Source: Sphingobacteriia bacterium
Lineage (GTDB): Bacteria; Pseudomonadota; Alphaproteobacteria; Rickettsiales; 33-17
Direction of reading: 5' to 3'
Length of the DNA: 64,000 bases
NCBI GenBank assembly: GCA_017304685.1
Contig: JAFKLR010000004.1
Span: 1-64,000 of the forward strand
Each line of letters begins with the position of its first letter. Position 1 is the stretch's first letter. Under the pieces are notes generated by a model. That model was not told where the DNA came from. It saw only the letters and a list, made by a program, of their open reading frames with translations, and searched no databases. Shown piece after piece: positions 9,056 to 18,524 of the stretch. The position numbers and the translations under genes are program-made.

Positions 9056-9658
9056 TCAATTAAATTCTCCAACGTATTTTTTAATTAAAGGTATAAATTC
9101 GTGGGCCTGAGGAGGAAGGAAGTGCTTCACCTCATCAATTTTATTTTGCGAAATAAGTTTTCTAATGTCAGTAGCATTAATTCCTTGATAGTTTTCAACT
9201 TCTAGATATCTCCACTCAGGAAATAAACTTAAATAATATGAACTTGCATCTTTTTGGTGTCCTATTAAAGCTACACGAGTCTTACCCTTCCCAGCAATTT
9301 TTTTTACTGAATTAAGTACACTATTTCTCCAATCGTCATCTGATTCATAATCATCTAGCGCCTCAATAAAATATCTATTGTTATAGTTATCTTCTAATAC
9401 TTTACTTATCAACTCTTTTCTTTCAGAAAATGTAAGTGGGTTTTTAAACGATCTTGGCTTATTGGCTGAACCGCAAAGAATGATTATTTTTTCAGAAACT
9501 TGTAAAGCGCTTTCTACTACCTTTAGATGCCCATCATGAAATGGTTGAAATCTTCCGATAAACACTGTGTATGTGAACTTTTTATTCTCTACTGTTTTAG
9601 CTATAGCACTATTAATTAGGTAGAAAAATATTAATATAGTTATTTTAAATTTTGACAT
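9056..9658 (-). CDS. NMN adenylyltransferase-like nucleotidyltransferase with a signal peptide
   Basis: After residue 30 the protein is a typical NadM-type nucleotidyltransferase: FIGRFQPFHDGHL holds the HxGH-like active site, ILCGSANKPRS follows, then ALIGHQKDASSYY and GINATDIRK, where the ISxTxxR-like motif is expected. Such enzymes join NMN and ATP to give NAD. The Nudix domain found in some homologues is missing. The first 20 residues, MSKFKITILIFFYLINSAIA, look like a Sec signal peptide with an AIA cleavage site. The ATG has a good AGAGAG ribosome site (TTAGAGAGCAAT before it). The only later start that keeps the active site would be a GTG at about residue 32. Export to the periplasm or host is inferred. 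Confidence 0.8.
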   Translation of the reverse strand: MSKFKITILIFFYLINSAIAKTVENKKFTYTVFIGRFQPFHDGHLKVVESALQVSEKIIILCGSANKPRSFKNPLTFSERKELISKVLEDNYNNRYFIEALDDYESDDDWRNSVLNSVKKIAGKGKTRVALIGHQKDASSYYLSLFPEWRYLEVENYQGINATDIRKLISQNKIDEVKHFLPPQAHEFIPLIKKYVGEFN

Positions 9659-9694
9659 ATTGCTCTCTAAATTTATATTAATTATTAAATTAGG

Positions 9695-10402
9695 TTATTC
9701 ATTCATAAAATCTTTTATATGGTCCAATTCTGATTTTAAAAATTCATTTTTAGGCATATCAGCAATTATTTTACCTTTCTCAAGTAATATCACTCTTGTA
9801 GCAGCTGATTTCATAAAATACATTTCATGAGTAATAAAAATCACTATTGTATCCTTAAATATTATCTCTCTAATTAAATCAATAATTTCTTTTACATTCT
9901 TAGGATCGAGAGCGGATGTAGGTTCATCAAATAGTAATATTTTAGGTTCCATAGCTATACATCTTGCTATTGCAACTCTTTGCTTTTCCCCACCTGATAG
10001 CATTTTCGGCATTTCATGCATTTTATGAAGCAAACCAACTTTTTCTAATTTTTCTTTAGCAATTACAATAGCTTGTTCTTTAGATATTTTTTTTACATTG
10101 ATTAAAGGACAGGTAATATTTTCAATAACACTCATATTGCTAAACAAATTAAAATTTTGGAATACCATTCCAATATTTTGTCTTTGCTCACTTATATTTT
10201 TTTCATTTAAGCGAACCTGATCTACAATAACATCACCGTTGTTTTGAAGTTCTAATTGATTTATTATTCTTAAAAGAGTAGATTTACCACTTCCAGAACT
10301 ACCAATTATAGCTATTACTTCTCCGCTATTAAATTGAAGGTTAATATCTTCTAATACTTTTTTGTTTCCAAAAAACTTGTTAATATTTTTAAGTTCAATC
10401 AT
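9695..10402 (-). CDS. Polar amino-acid ABC transporter, ATP-binding subunit
   Basis: This is a 235-residue ABC ATPase with Walker A GSSGSGKSTL, Q-loop MVFQNFNLF, signature LSGGEKQRVAIARCIA, Walker B ILLFDEPTSALDP and the switch His in FITHEMYF. The sequence best fits the GlnQ/HisP class. It overlaps by 4 bp the upstream gene for a fused binding protein and permease, so the two genes make one complete importer. The particular amino acid cannot be read from the sequence. Confidence 0.94.
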   Translation of the reverse strand: MIELKNINKFFGNKKVLEDINLQFNSGEVIAIIGSSGSGKSTLLRIINQLELQNNGDVIVDQVRLNEKNISEQRQNIGMVFQNFNLFSNMSVIENITCPLINVKKISKEQAIVIAKEKLEKVGLLHKMHEMPKMLSGGEKQRVAIARCIAMEPKILLFDEPTSALDPKNVKEIIDLIREIIFKDTIVIFITHEMYFMKSAATRVILLEKGKIIADMPKNEFLKSELDHIKDFMNE

Positions 10403-11787
10403 ATTCTATTTTTTAATTTTTTTTCTGCAATGGATAAAATAAAGTTTAAAGTCGTAACTAAAATATAATAATAACAACCTGCAATAATTAATGGTGTTAA
10501 GTAATCATATGTTTCAGAAGAAATTAGTTGAGCTCTTCTCATAATATCTAAAGCACCAAGAACAGATATGATTGAAGATTCCTTTATCATATTTATCATT
10601 TCATTAATTAATGAAGGAATAATATTTACAAAAGCTTGTGGTATAATAACTAGCCTTAAAGACATGAACTTAGTCATTCCTAAAGCCTTACACGCTTCAA
10701 GTTGCCCCTTATCTATTGCATTAATACCAGCTCGCAAATGCTCCGAAATGTAAGCTGAAGAATTAATTGAAAAAGCTATAACACCTGCTGTAAAGATAGA
10801 AATTTGAATTCCTAAAATTTTTTGTAGCGCAAAATATATTAAACTTAATTGTAAAATTAGTGGAGTACCTCTTAAAATAGAAACATAACTTTTAATAAAA
10901 AAATTACATATTTTATTTAAATTCGCTAATGCAGTAATTACTAATCCTATTATTAAACCAATTAGTGTAGATAAAATTGCATATGCAATAGTTAAAGGTA
11001 TTCCCTTAGCAATAAATTCTATGTGTTTAACATTAAATATCCCTAGGAAAAGCTTTGAATCTTCAAAGTTAAATTTAAACCACTTTTGAGTAATTTTATT
11101 TAATTCACCATTTTTTTGGTATTTATCAATAACTTGATTAAAATCTTTTGTTAATGAAGAATTTTTAGGTAATGCAATTACAGCCTGCCCACTAATAATT
11201 TCTGTAACCTCATATAAAGTAAATTGAGGATTATTTTTTAAAATTGATTCCGCTTGCACTCTATCTAAGAAAAGTATGTTTATTCTATTGCTCTTCAATT
11301 CTTCTAAAAGCATTGGAATACGTGAAAGCGATTTAATCTTCGTAAAGCCCTTAGTTAATAAACTAGATTCAAAAACAGTGCCGGTTTGAACACCTATTAT
11401 TAGTTTTTTAGCATCTGTTAAATTACTAATTTTAAGGTTTTTATTATAAATAAACGCTGATTTTGCTTCATAATATGGTATGGTAAAATCTACTATTTTA
11501 GCTCTTTCGTCGGTTTTAGAAATATTCGAGATAGCGAAATCAATAATTCCTGAATTAATTGCAGGTATAAGAGAAGCAAAATCCATCTCAATAATTTTTA
11601 ATTTATATCCTAGTTCATTAGCTATTAATTTTGCTACGTCAGCATCAATCCCTGTCACTTCTCCTTCAATCATCATATCAAATGGTGGATAATCTGCAGA
11701 AATTCCAACTTTTAATATTTTGTTGTTATCATCACTTTTACAAGAATTTAAGATTAAAAGAAACGCTACAATCAGAGTTCTTAACAT
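10399..11787 (-). CDS. Fused amino-acid-binding lipoprotein and ABC permease
   Basis: From the ATG at 11787 the protein has 462 residues. It opens with a lipoprotein signal peptide (MLRTLIVAFLLILNSC, lipid on Cys16). Then comes a periplasmic solute-binding domain of the SBP_bac_3 family (VGISADYPPFD, DFAISNISKTDERA) up to about residue 230. The rest is an inner-membrane permease of the His/Glu/Gln/Arg class, with the EAA-like loop SEHLRAGINAIDKGQLEACKALGM that contacts the ATPase. A longer reading frame reaches back to a TTG at 11844, but that TTGACA looks like a -35 box and the lipobox argues for the ATG. The partner ATPase follows with a 4-bp overlap. Fusion of receptor and channel is less common in proteobacteria than separate genes. 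Confidence 0.9.
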   Translation of the reverse strand: MLRTLIVAFLLILNSCKSDDNNKILKVGISADYPPFDMMIEGEVTGIDADVAKLIANELGYKLKIIEMDFASLIPAINSGIIDFAISNISKTDERAKIVDFTIPYYEAKSAFIYNKNLKISNLTDAKKLIIGVQTGTVFESSLLTKGFTKIKSLSRIPMLLEELKSNRINILFLDRVQAESILKNNPQFTLYEVTEIISGQAVIALPKNSSLTKDFNQVIDKYQKNGELNKITQKWFKFNFEDSKLFLGIFNVKHIEFIAKGIPLTIAYAILSTLIGLIIGLVITALANLNKICNFFIKSYVSILRGTPLILQLSLIYFALQKILGIQISIFTAGVIAFSINSSAYISEHLRAGINAIDKGQLEACKALGMTKFMSLRLVIIPQAFVNIIPSLINEMINMIKESSIISVLGALDIMRRAQLISSETYDYLTPLIIAGCYYYILVTTLNFILSIAEKKLKNRI

Positions 11788-11816
11788 AGCTATAATTTTT
11801 ATTAATTTTTTGATGA

Positions 11817-11844
11817 TTTTTAAGATATAATTCACATTTGTCAA
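11817..11844 (-). promoter_or_regulatory. Putative promoter of the amino-acid ABC transporter operon
   Basis: A consensus TTGACA at 11844-11839, then 16 bp, then TAAAAA at 11822-11817 on the minus strand. Transcription would start some 20 bases before the lipoprotein ATG at 11787. It lies between the end of pabA and the transporter and separates the two transcription units. Confidence 0.45.
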
Positions 11845-11894
11845 GGAAAATTACTTATTAATTGCACCTTAAAAAGTAATTTTTATAAAAAATA

Positions 11895-12464
11895 CTAATT
11901 TATAAATTTATTAATAATTTTAAGACCATTATCTGTTAAAATACTTTCAGGGTGAAACTGGATTCCATACAAAGGTGCAGTTTTATGATGTACAGCCATT
12001 ATAGATTTATCATCTTCTGATATCGCATCTATCTCTAATGCATTTAATTTATCGGTTTGTTCTATTACAAGTGAATGGTATCTAGTTGCATTAAAAACAG
12101 ATGGTAAGTTAGTAAACAAGCCCTGTTGTCTTGTACAAATTTTACTAACCTTTCCATGCATTGGATAAGGCAATTTAATGATATTATAACCAAAATAATA
12201 CCCTATTGCTTGATGCCCTAAACATATTCCTAATAGCGGTGTATGTTTAGCATAAGCGTAGTCTATTGCGTCTAAACTACCTTTTGCATATTTTGGATGC
12301 GAAGGGCCTGGAGAAATTAATATTTTAGAAGGCGCCATTAAAGCAATTTCTTTCTTACTTATTTTATCACTTCTTTGTAAAATGATTTCAATATTTGTTA
12401 ATTGTTTTATATACGCCACTAAATTATAAGTAAATGAATCAAAATTATCTATTACTAATAACAT
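11895..12464 (-). CDS. pabA: Glutamine amidotransferase of aminodeoxychorismate/anthranilate synthase
   Basis: The 189-residue class I glutaminase has an N-terminal IDNFDSFTYNL, an oxyanion segment ISPGPSHP, the nucleophile Cys in GICLGHQAIGYYFG, and FHPES with the catalytic His and Glu. It takes ammonia from glutamine for the PabB or TrpE partner. No trpE, trpD or pabB lies near, so a folate role as PabA is more likely than tryptophan synthesis. The start overlaps the end of the ppiD-like gene, placing it last in the RND-adaptor, RND, ppiD, pabA unit. A class IV aminotransferase at 39973 could supply the PabC step. Confidence 0.82.
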   Translation of the reverse strand: MLLVIDNFDSFTYNLVAYIKQLTNIEIILQRSDKISKKEIALMAPSKILISPGPSHPKYAKGSLDAIDYAYAKHTPLLGICLGHQAIGYYFGYNIIKLPYPMHGKVSKICTRQQGLFTNLPSVFNATRYHSLVIEQTDKLNALEIDAISEDDKSIMAVHHKTAPLYGIQFHPESILTDNGLKIINKFIN

Positions 12465-14050
12465 TAACTATCAAAACTATCTAAAAATTTCTTATTTATT
12501 TTTACTTTTGTTTTATTACGTAAAAATTCAATATATTCAGAAATAATTTCATGCTTAGTATCATTTTGGATCTTTGTTTTTATTGCATCAAATACTTTTT
12601 CTTCCTTACCATAAGATGCATTATTAATTTTTACTCCTTTCACTAAAGCAAAATATTTTTTATCAGTTAAGCTATCAAATACAGGGGTAATCCTTCCAAT
12701 CTCAGTATTAATTATTCCTCTAATTAATTCATTTGGAATAAGAGGAGAAATCTTTGTTTCATCTAAACTAAATTCTTTCTCTTCAACTTCAGCATTAGTA
12801 AGATTAATAAAATCTTTTAATGCAGCATTTATATCTGTGCTCGAAAATACTTTTAAATACTCTTTATTTATTATTTCATTTTTTTGCTTGGTTTCATAAA
12901 TTTCTGTAACAATTTTTTTTACTTCATTAAAAGGTTTGAGAATAGGCTTTATTATTTGTGTACATGCTACTAAATGGTATTTTTTATGATCTTGATCAAA
13001 TATTACTTCAATCTCTTGTCCTACACTTAAATTAAATATGTTTTCGACCTTATTTTCAAAAATTTTTAATTTTGGATCTGTTTTTATTATATTATCAAGT
13101 TTGCTAATTTTTAAGCCTGTTTTTTTTGCTATTTCCTCTATTGTATTTCCTGAAGCAACCATATCATCAATTTCTTCAGCAAATGTATAAAGTTTTTCAT
13201 CCAGTTTTTTATTCATAAGATCAATTTTTATTTTTTCTTTTAAATCTTCATATGAATTCTTTCTTTCTTTATAACCTCTTATTTCATATGCATCTTTAAT
13301 TTCATCTTCAGAAATGTTAATAGAAGACCTAAGCACATTTTTATCAAATGAAATGTAAGTAAAATCTCTAGCTTCCGGTGTCATAAAAAGCTCATTATTT
13401 TTTTCATAAATCTTTTTAAGTTCACTTTCATCAGGTTTATTCACTATCAATTTGTTTAAATCAATTTTAATTAATCCTACTTGATAAGTAGTATTTATAT
13501 AATCATTAATTATATGTTCTGCATTTGGAAGCCTTATAGGTCTTGAAGAAATAGCAGAAAGTAATAAATTTAGTGTTAAATCTCTTTTTAAATTTTCCGA
13601 AAATAATTTTTCATTTACTCTTTTATTACTTAAGAATTGCTTGAAAAGCTTTACACTAAACTCACCTTTTTCATCATGAAATAAGCTAAACTTTTTAATT
13701 TCAGCTATAACGCTATCATCTCCAACATAAATTCCTAAATTTCTAGCTTCATTTAAAATTAAAGTATTATCAATAAGTTTATTTAGAACGTAAGATTTTA
13801 GATTTAGTCTTTTTAGATCTTCTTCACTTAAATGCTTACCTATTGATTGTTCAAGTCTGTTTTTCTCTTCAATATATTTATTATTAAATTGTTCACGAGT
13901 AATTGTCTGATCACCAATTTTGACCGCAAAGTTATTAAAATCATGTTTTATAATATCTCCAATACCCCACAATACAAAGCTTGCAATAATGAGTATTAAA
14001 AATACTTTAGCAATCATACTTTTAAAAACGTTTTTAAAATTTCCTATCAT
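12464..14050 (-). CDS. PpiD/SurA-like membrane-anchored periplasmic chaperone
   Basis: The 528 residues begin with a short cytoplasmic end and one membrane segment (AKVFLILIIASFVLWGIGDI, about 14-33). A SurA_N-type helical chaperone domain follows, containing AVKIGDQTITREQFNNKY and LNKLIDNTLILNEARNLGI. The middle has a weak rotamase-like region around residues 220-400. PpiD proteins help fold outer-membrane and secreted proteins as they leave the Sec channel. I could not identify the catalytic core of a parvulin domain, so it may act only as a chaperone. It overlaps the RND pump gene by 4 bp. Confidence 0.82.
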   Translation of the reverse strand: MIGNFKNVFKSMIAKVFLILIIASFVLWGIGDIIKHDFNNFAVKIGDQTITREQFNNKYIEEKNRLEQSIGKHLSEEDLKRLNLKSYVLNKLIDNTLILNEARNLGIYVGDDSVIAEIKKFSLFHDEKGEFSVKLFKQFLSNKRVNEKLFSENLKRDLTLNLLLSAISSRPIRLPNAEHIINDYINTTYQVGLIKIDLNKLIVNKPDESELKKIYEKNNELFMTPEARDFTYISFDKNVLRSSINISEDEIKDAYEIRGYKERKNSYEDLKEKIKIDLMNKKLDEKLYTFAEEIDDMVASGNTIEEIAKKTGLKISKLDNIIKTDPKLKIFENKVENIFNLSVGQEIEVIFDQDHKKYHLVACTQIIKPILKPFNEVKKIVTEIYETKQKNEIINKEYLKVFSSTDINAALKDFINLTNAEVEEKEFSLDETKISPLIPNELIRGIINTEIGRITPVFDSLTDKKYFALVKGVKINNASYGKEEKVFDAIKTKIQNDTKHEIISEYIEFLRNKTKVKINKKFLDSFDS

Positions 14051-17000
14051 GACATTAACCCTATAACCTTAACTTTCAAATTTTGCTTTTTTAAACTTAA
14101 TTTAGTTTTAATATTTTCCCCATAAAGTACAAGTGCTGGCGTAAAAAATAATGTTAATATTGTTGCAAAAGTCAAGCCGCCTGCAATTGACGTTGATAAT
14201 TGTGTCCACCACTGTGATGATGGGGAATCAAATGAAATATCAAAACCTAAAATATCAATACTTAACTTAAACACCATAGGAAGTAAACCTAATACTGCAG
14301 TAGTTGCAGTTAATAAAATTGGTCTAATTCTTTGCGCTCCTGTTCTTATCAATCTTTCTCTTAAACTAATATTTGGATTCATTTGTAAAAATGTATCGAT
14401 GAAAATAATATTATTATTAACTACAGTTCCAGCAAGGGCAATTATTCCTACCCCACACATTACTATACCAAATGGCTGATTTGTAATAATTAAACCTAAT
14501 AATACTCCAATAGTAGAAAATATTACTGCACTCATAATAACGAAACTATAATAAAAACTATCAAATTCTATAAGGAATATAATTAAAATTCCAAATAAAG
14601 CTACAGAAAAAGCAATTTTTAGAAAATCACTAGTTTCATCTTTTTCTTCTTCATCACCACTAAATTTAACCTGTATGTCATTTGATATATTCAGTTTTTT
14701 TAATCTTTCCTTAAGTTTATTTAATTCAGTATCTAATAAATATCCATCTTTTAAATCAGCCTTTAAATATAAAGTCCTATAACCCTCTATTCTTTGAATA
14801 TTACTTATTTTATAGCGAGGGTTAATATTAATTACATCAATTATAGGTACATAATTTCCGTTAGCAGGTGCCATTAAATAATTTAGGTTATAAAACACTC
14901 TATTTTCTTTAGGGAATCTAAATTTAATATCAATTTCTTCATTTAAATCTGATAATCTTATTTTAGCTAAATTTATACCTTGTGTAAGCATTTGTACAAT
15001 ATCACTAACAGTCTGAGAATTAACTTTATAAAGATTTGCTATATTTTTATTAACCTTTAATTCCCACTCAATAATTTTAACCTGGCTATTATCTTCAATA
15101 TTTTTAAGAGATCCTAATTCATTTACTTCTTTTTTTACTTGAGCAAAGGTTTTTTCTAATGCTTCTTTGTTAGAACTTGCAAGTTGAAGTTCAAATGGTT
15201 TACCTTGATTTGGTCCTGATCTTTCAACTATTGTATTAACTTTAATTCCAGCTATATTTTTAGTAAGGTATAATAAATCTTTTGTAATATCTTTGACTTT
15301 TCTTCTATCTCGCCAGTCTTTTAATTCAAAAGTTATTCTAGCAATTTCATCGCTAGCATATTGGCTCGCCATCATTCCTTTTGGAGTATCAATTTTAGAA
15401 TACTGAACTTTATAATCTTTACCTAATAAAGGAGTTATTTTTTTCTCAACTTCCTTTAACACTTTATCCATTTGCTCTATAGAATAATTTCCTTCTGAAT
15501 GTATAGTTATACCAAAATTGTCTGGTTCAACATCCGGGAAAAATTCAAATCCTGTACCAAAAATAAAGTAAAATATATAGACAACAAATAAAAACCCTAA
15601 AATAGAGCCGCAAAACTTACCTGGCTTATCCAAAACTTTATTCAATAATTCTATATACTTTTTGGTAAAAGGATTTAAATTATTTAGATCTCCTTCTTCT
15701 TCGGCTGCCATAACTTGCTGAATTTGTTCTTCTGAAGCATTAATTTTTTTTCTTGTAATTGCTCCTATTACCGGAATAAATATGAAAGCCATTATTAAAG
15801 AAGAAGTAAGCGTTGCGATCAAGGTAATAGGTAAATATTTCATAAATTCACCAGTAATTCCTGGCCAGAACAATAAAGGCACGAACACAACTATAGTGGT
15901 TCCAACAGAAGATAATACCGGCCACACCATTCTTTTAGCACCTAATGCATAGGCTTCTTTTGGTGTATATCCTTCAATAAGTTTTCTTTCGGCATATTCA
16001 CATACTACAATTGCAGCATCAACTAACATTCCTACAGAAAGTATTAAACTAAATAAAACTACAATGTTTAAGGAGTAATTCATAAAATCCAGAAATAATA
16101 TCCCCATTAAAAACGAACCTGGAATTGCTAATGTAACTAATATTGAAGAAGCAAGTCCCATCGTGGCCAAAACCGGTGCTAGCGCTAAAATAATTGCAAG
16201 AAAAATATTATTTTCTAATTCCTTTAACATATCTAAAATATCTTTTGATTTATCTTGCGTATAAATTACATTTAAATTCTCAGGCCAATTTTCTTTTTCT
16301 AATTCAACTAATTTATAAACTTCTTGGGCAGTCTTAATAATATTACTTCCTGATCTTTTAGAAATTTCTAATACATACGCTGGACGATTATTAGCGCGGG
16401 CTATACTAGTTTTATCTTCAAAAGTACGTTTTATACTTACTAAATCGTTCAGTTTAAGCACTTTGTTATTTTTTACATGAACTCCTAGTTCATTTAAATC
16501 TGCAAACTTATTAACATTAGATACAAGATTAATTGAATATTTTCCAGTAGGCTGAAAAATATCTCCTGCTAATAATAAATCTAAATTTGAACTAACTAAT
16601 TGTTTTAAATAATTAATATCGATTTTATAGGTGATTAAAGTTGCAGGATCTATGGTTATATCAATGATTTCTTCTCTAATTCCTACTAATTCAACTTTTA
16701 AAATATCAGTAAGTTGCATCAATTTATCTTTCATATCATTTGCAATTTTTTTCATTGTTTTTTCAGGAATATTGCCTGTTAAAATTACATTTAATACTGG
16801 GAATTGACTTAAATTGATTTCATTTACTTGTGGCTCATCTGCTCCTATTGGCAGTTCACTTTTAGCTTGATTTACTTTTTCTCTAACATCATTTAAAGCT
16901 TTCTTACTATCGAATCCTGCAAAAAATTCTAGCTCAACATATCCGTAACCTCTACCTGCAACACTTTTTATTTTTTTTAAGTTTTCGAGAGTTTTAAGAT

Positions 17001-17211
17001 ATTTTTCAAGAGGTTTGACAAGGAATTTTTCACTATCATCAGGTACTACGCCATTATAACCTACATATACCCAAATTATAGGAATAGTAATATCTGGAGT
17101 ACTTTCTTTTGGTATTTGTTTATAGGTAGAGTTACCTGAAAATATAATTAATATGAATAAGAAAATTATTAATTTTGTATGATTCAAACAATAATCTATA
17201 AGGCTATGCAT
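14047..17211 (-). CDS. RND-family efflux transporter, inner-membrane pump
   Basis: This 1054-residue protein has the repeated RND topology of AcrB-type pumps: a first membrane segment, a large periplasmic loop (VAGRGYGYVELEFFAGFD), a block of membrane segments with SVGMLVDAAIVVCEYAERK, and a second similar half. In AcrB the proton path uses two adjacent Asp in helix 4 and a Lys in helix 10. Here only one Asp remains (LVDAA), and the helix 10 segment reads VVNNNIIFIDTF with Asn in place of Lys. The gene follows its adaptor by 1 bp. No outer-membrane TolC is in the window. The substrate is unknown. Confidence 0.9.
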   Translation of the reverse strand: MHSLIDYCLNHTKLIIFLFILIIFSGNSTYKQIPKESTPDITIPIIWVYVGYNGVVPDDSEKFLVKPLEKYLKTLENLKKIKSVAGRGYGYVELEFFAGFDSKKALNDVREKVNQAKSELPIGADEPQVNEINLSQFPVLNVILTGNIPEKTMKKIANDMKDKLMQLTDILKVELVGIREEIIDITIDPATLITYKIDINYLKQLVSSNLDLLLAGDIFQPTGKYSINLVSNVNKFADLNELGVHVKNNKVLKLNDLVSIKRTFEDKTSIARANNRPAYVLEISKRSGSNIIKTAQEVYKLVELEKENWPENLNVIYTQDKSKDILDMLKELENNIFLAIILALAPVLATMGLASSILVTLAIPGSFLMGILFLDFMNYSLNIVVLFSLILSVGMLVDAAIVVCEYAERKLIEGYTPKEAYALGAKRMVWPVLSSVGTTIVVFVPLLFWPGITGEFMKYLPITLIATLTSSLIMAFIFIPVIGAITRKKINASEEQIQQVMAAEEEGDLNNLNPFTKKYIELLNKVLDKPGKFCGSILGFLFVVYIFYFIFGTGFEFFPDVEPDNFGITIHSEGNYSIEQMDKVLKEVEKKITPLLGKDYKVQYSKIDTPKGMMASQYASDEIARITFELKDWRDRRKVKDITKDLLYLTKNIAGIKVNTIVERSGPNQGKPFELQLASSNKEALEKTFAQVKKEVNELGSLKNIEDNSQVKIIEWELKVNKNIANLYKVNSQTVSDIVQMLTQGINLAKIRLSDLNEEIDIKFRFPKENRVFYNLNYLMAPANGNYVPIIDVININPRYKISNIQRIEGYRTLYLKADLKDGYLLDTELNKLKERLKKLNISNDIQVKFSGDEEEKDETSDFLKIAFSVALFGILIIFLIEFDSFYYSFVIMSAVIFSTIGVLLGLIITNQPFGIVMCGVGIIALAGTVVNNNIIFIDTFLQMNPNISLRERLIRTGAQRIRPILLTATTAVLGLLPMVFKLSIDILGFDISFDSPSSQWWTQLSTSIAGGLTFATILTLFFTPALVLYGENIKTKLSLKKQNLKVKVIGLMS

Positions 17212-17212
17212 T

Positions 17213-18316
17213 TTATTTACTAATTTTTACACTTGAATTTGAAGTCACAAAATTTTGCCCCATAATAATTAAGGTAGCTTTTTCAGGTAAATCCCCTGTA
17301 ATAATTACATTGTCTTCTTCTTCACCTACAATTTCGACTTTTAAATTTTCAATATGATTGTTTCTAACTATTTTAATAACTAGTTCACCTTCATCATTTA
17401 GAGTTAAAGATGATGATGGAACTTTATATGCTTTTACTTTATCATATGTAATCTTAACGGTTGCAACCATACCATCATATAACTTTTCTTCATTATTAAT
17501 AATAGTTACATCAACAGGAAAAGTTTTAGATTCAGACTCTATTACTTGGCTTACAAAACTTACATAAGCATTTAATTTTATTCCATCTTTCAAACTAACT
17601 ACAGCTTTATTACCGTCTTTAATATTTTTAATATATTTTTCTGAGACACCTAATCTAACTTTATAAGCTTCAGTAGTAATTATTTCTCCAATTTCTTGCA
17701 TGTCAGAAATAATTTGCCCTACTTTTAAATTTAATTTTGAAAGAATTCCATTAAATGGTGCTTTTATGAACCTATTTTCATACATTCTTTGCGCATGCGC
17801 TAAATTAGCTTGAGCTCCTTCAAAACTAGCTTCAGCTTCTGCAAAAGTGGAATTAGAGCTTAATCCTTTTGCTTTTAAAGCACGCACCGAATCTAATTCT
17901 ATTCTTTTTTTTCTTAAATTTGCTTCAGCTTCTTGTAATTTTAATTCAAAATCTCTTATATCTAATTTTGCTATTAAATCCCCTTTATTAACTTTATTTC
18001 CTTCATCTATAATTATTTCTGTAACCTTACCTTCTTCCTCGGCTTTTAAGCTTACTTTATTATTAGCTTCTATAAACCCATACCCTAAAAAGGATACATC
18101 TGAATCTTCTAATTTTATTTCTGCAACCTTAACTGTTACTTCGTCATTTAATTCTGATAAATTTTCTGACTGCCTAAGAATTTTTTTACTAACCGATATA
18201 AGTATAAAGATTATAATTAAAATACTAAGAATCTTTTGCCAAGTTTTTAAAATGTTAAATTTTTCCTTTATAACATTGAAAAAATATAATAGCTTATTTA
18301 CAATTCTGTATTGCAT
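17213..18316 (-). CDS. RND efflux periplasmic adaptor (membrane fusion protein)
   Basis: The 367 residues have an N-terminal membrane anchor (ILSILIIIFILISVSKKIL), then a biotinyl-lipoyl-like half (SLKAEEEGKVTEIIIDEGNK), a helical hairpin (LKLQEAEANLRKKRIELDS to AQRMYENRF), the second lipoyl half (IKAPFNGILSKLNLKVGQII) and beta-barrel domains. This is the adaptor that joins the RND pump to an outer-membrane channel. It is the first gene of a four-gene minus-strand unit and is divergent from virB2. Confidence 0.92.
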   Translation of the reverse strand: MQYRIVNKLLYFFNVIKEKFNILKTWQKILSILIIIFILISVSKKILRQSENLSELNDEVTVKVAEIKLEDSDVSFLGYGFIEANNKVSLKAEEEGKVTEIIIDEGNKVNKGDLIAKLDIRDFELKLQEAEANLRKKRIELDSVRALKAKGLSSNSTFAEAEASFEGAQANLAHAQRMYENRFIKAPFNGILSKLNLKVGQIISDMQEIGEIITTEAYKVRLGVSEKYIKNIKDGNKAVVSLKDGIKLNAYVSFVSQVIESESKTFPVDVTIINNEEKLYDGMVATVKITYDKVKAYKVPSSSLTLNDEGELVIKIVRNNHIENLKVEIVGEEEDNVIITGDLPEKATLIIMGQNFVTSNSSVKISK

Positions 18317-18444
18317 TTATTAAAACCTTTGATATATACGCACTTAATATGTGCAATTTTAAAATAAAATTCTTAATTGTACATATTTATTATTTATAAA
18401 TTTTACTGTTATTTTTATAAATAATTAAAATTTTTATTAAATCG

Positions 18445-18473
18445 TTGTAGACAAAAGATTTTTTTAATAATAA
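18445..18473 (+). promoter_or_regulatory. Putative virB2 promoter
   Basis: TTGTAG (18445-18450), 17 bp, then TAATAA (18468-18473). It lies about 50 bp before the virB2 ATG, in the 200-bp region divergent with the RND adaptor. The match is moderate. Confidence 0.35.
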
Positions 18474-18524
18474 AATGTATTAAAAGCATTAAAACGCTTA
18501 TGTAATTTTAATGGAGCCTTGTTT

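Noticed and set aside
11788-11844. Longer N terminus of the fused ABC protein from a TTG
   Set aside because: The TTGACA fits a -35 box, and the ATG at 11787 starts a clean lipoprotein signal.
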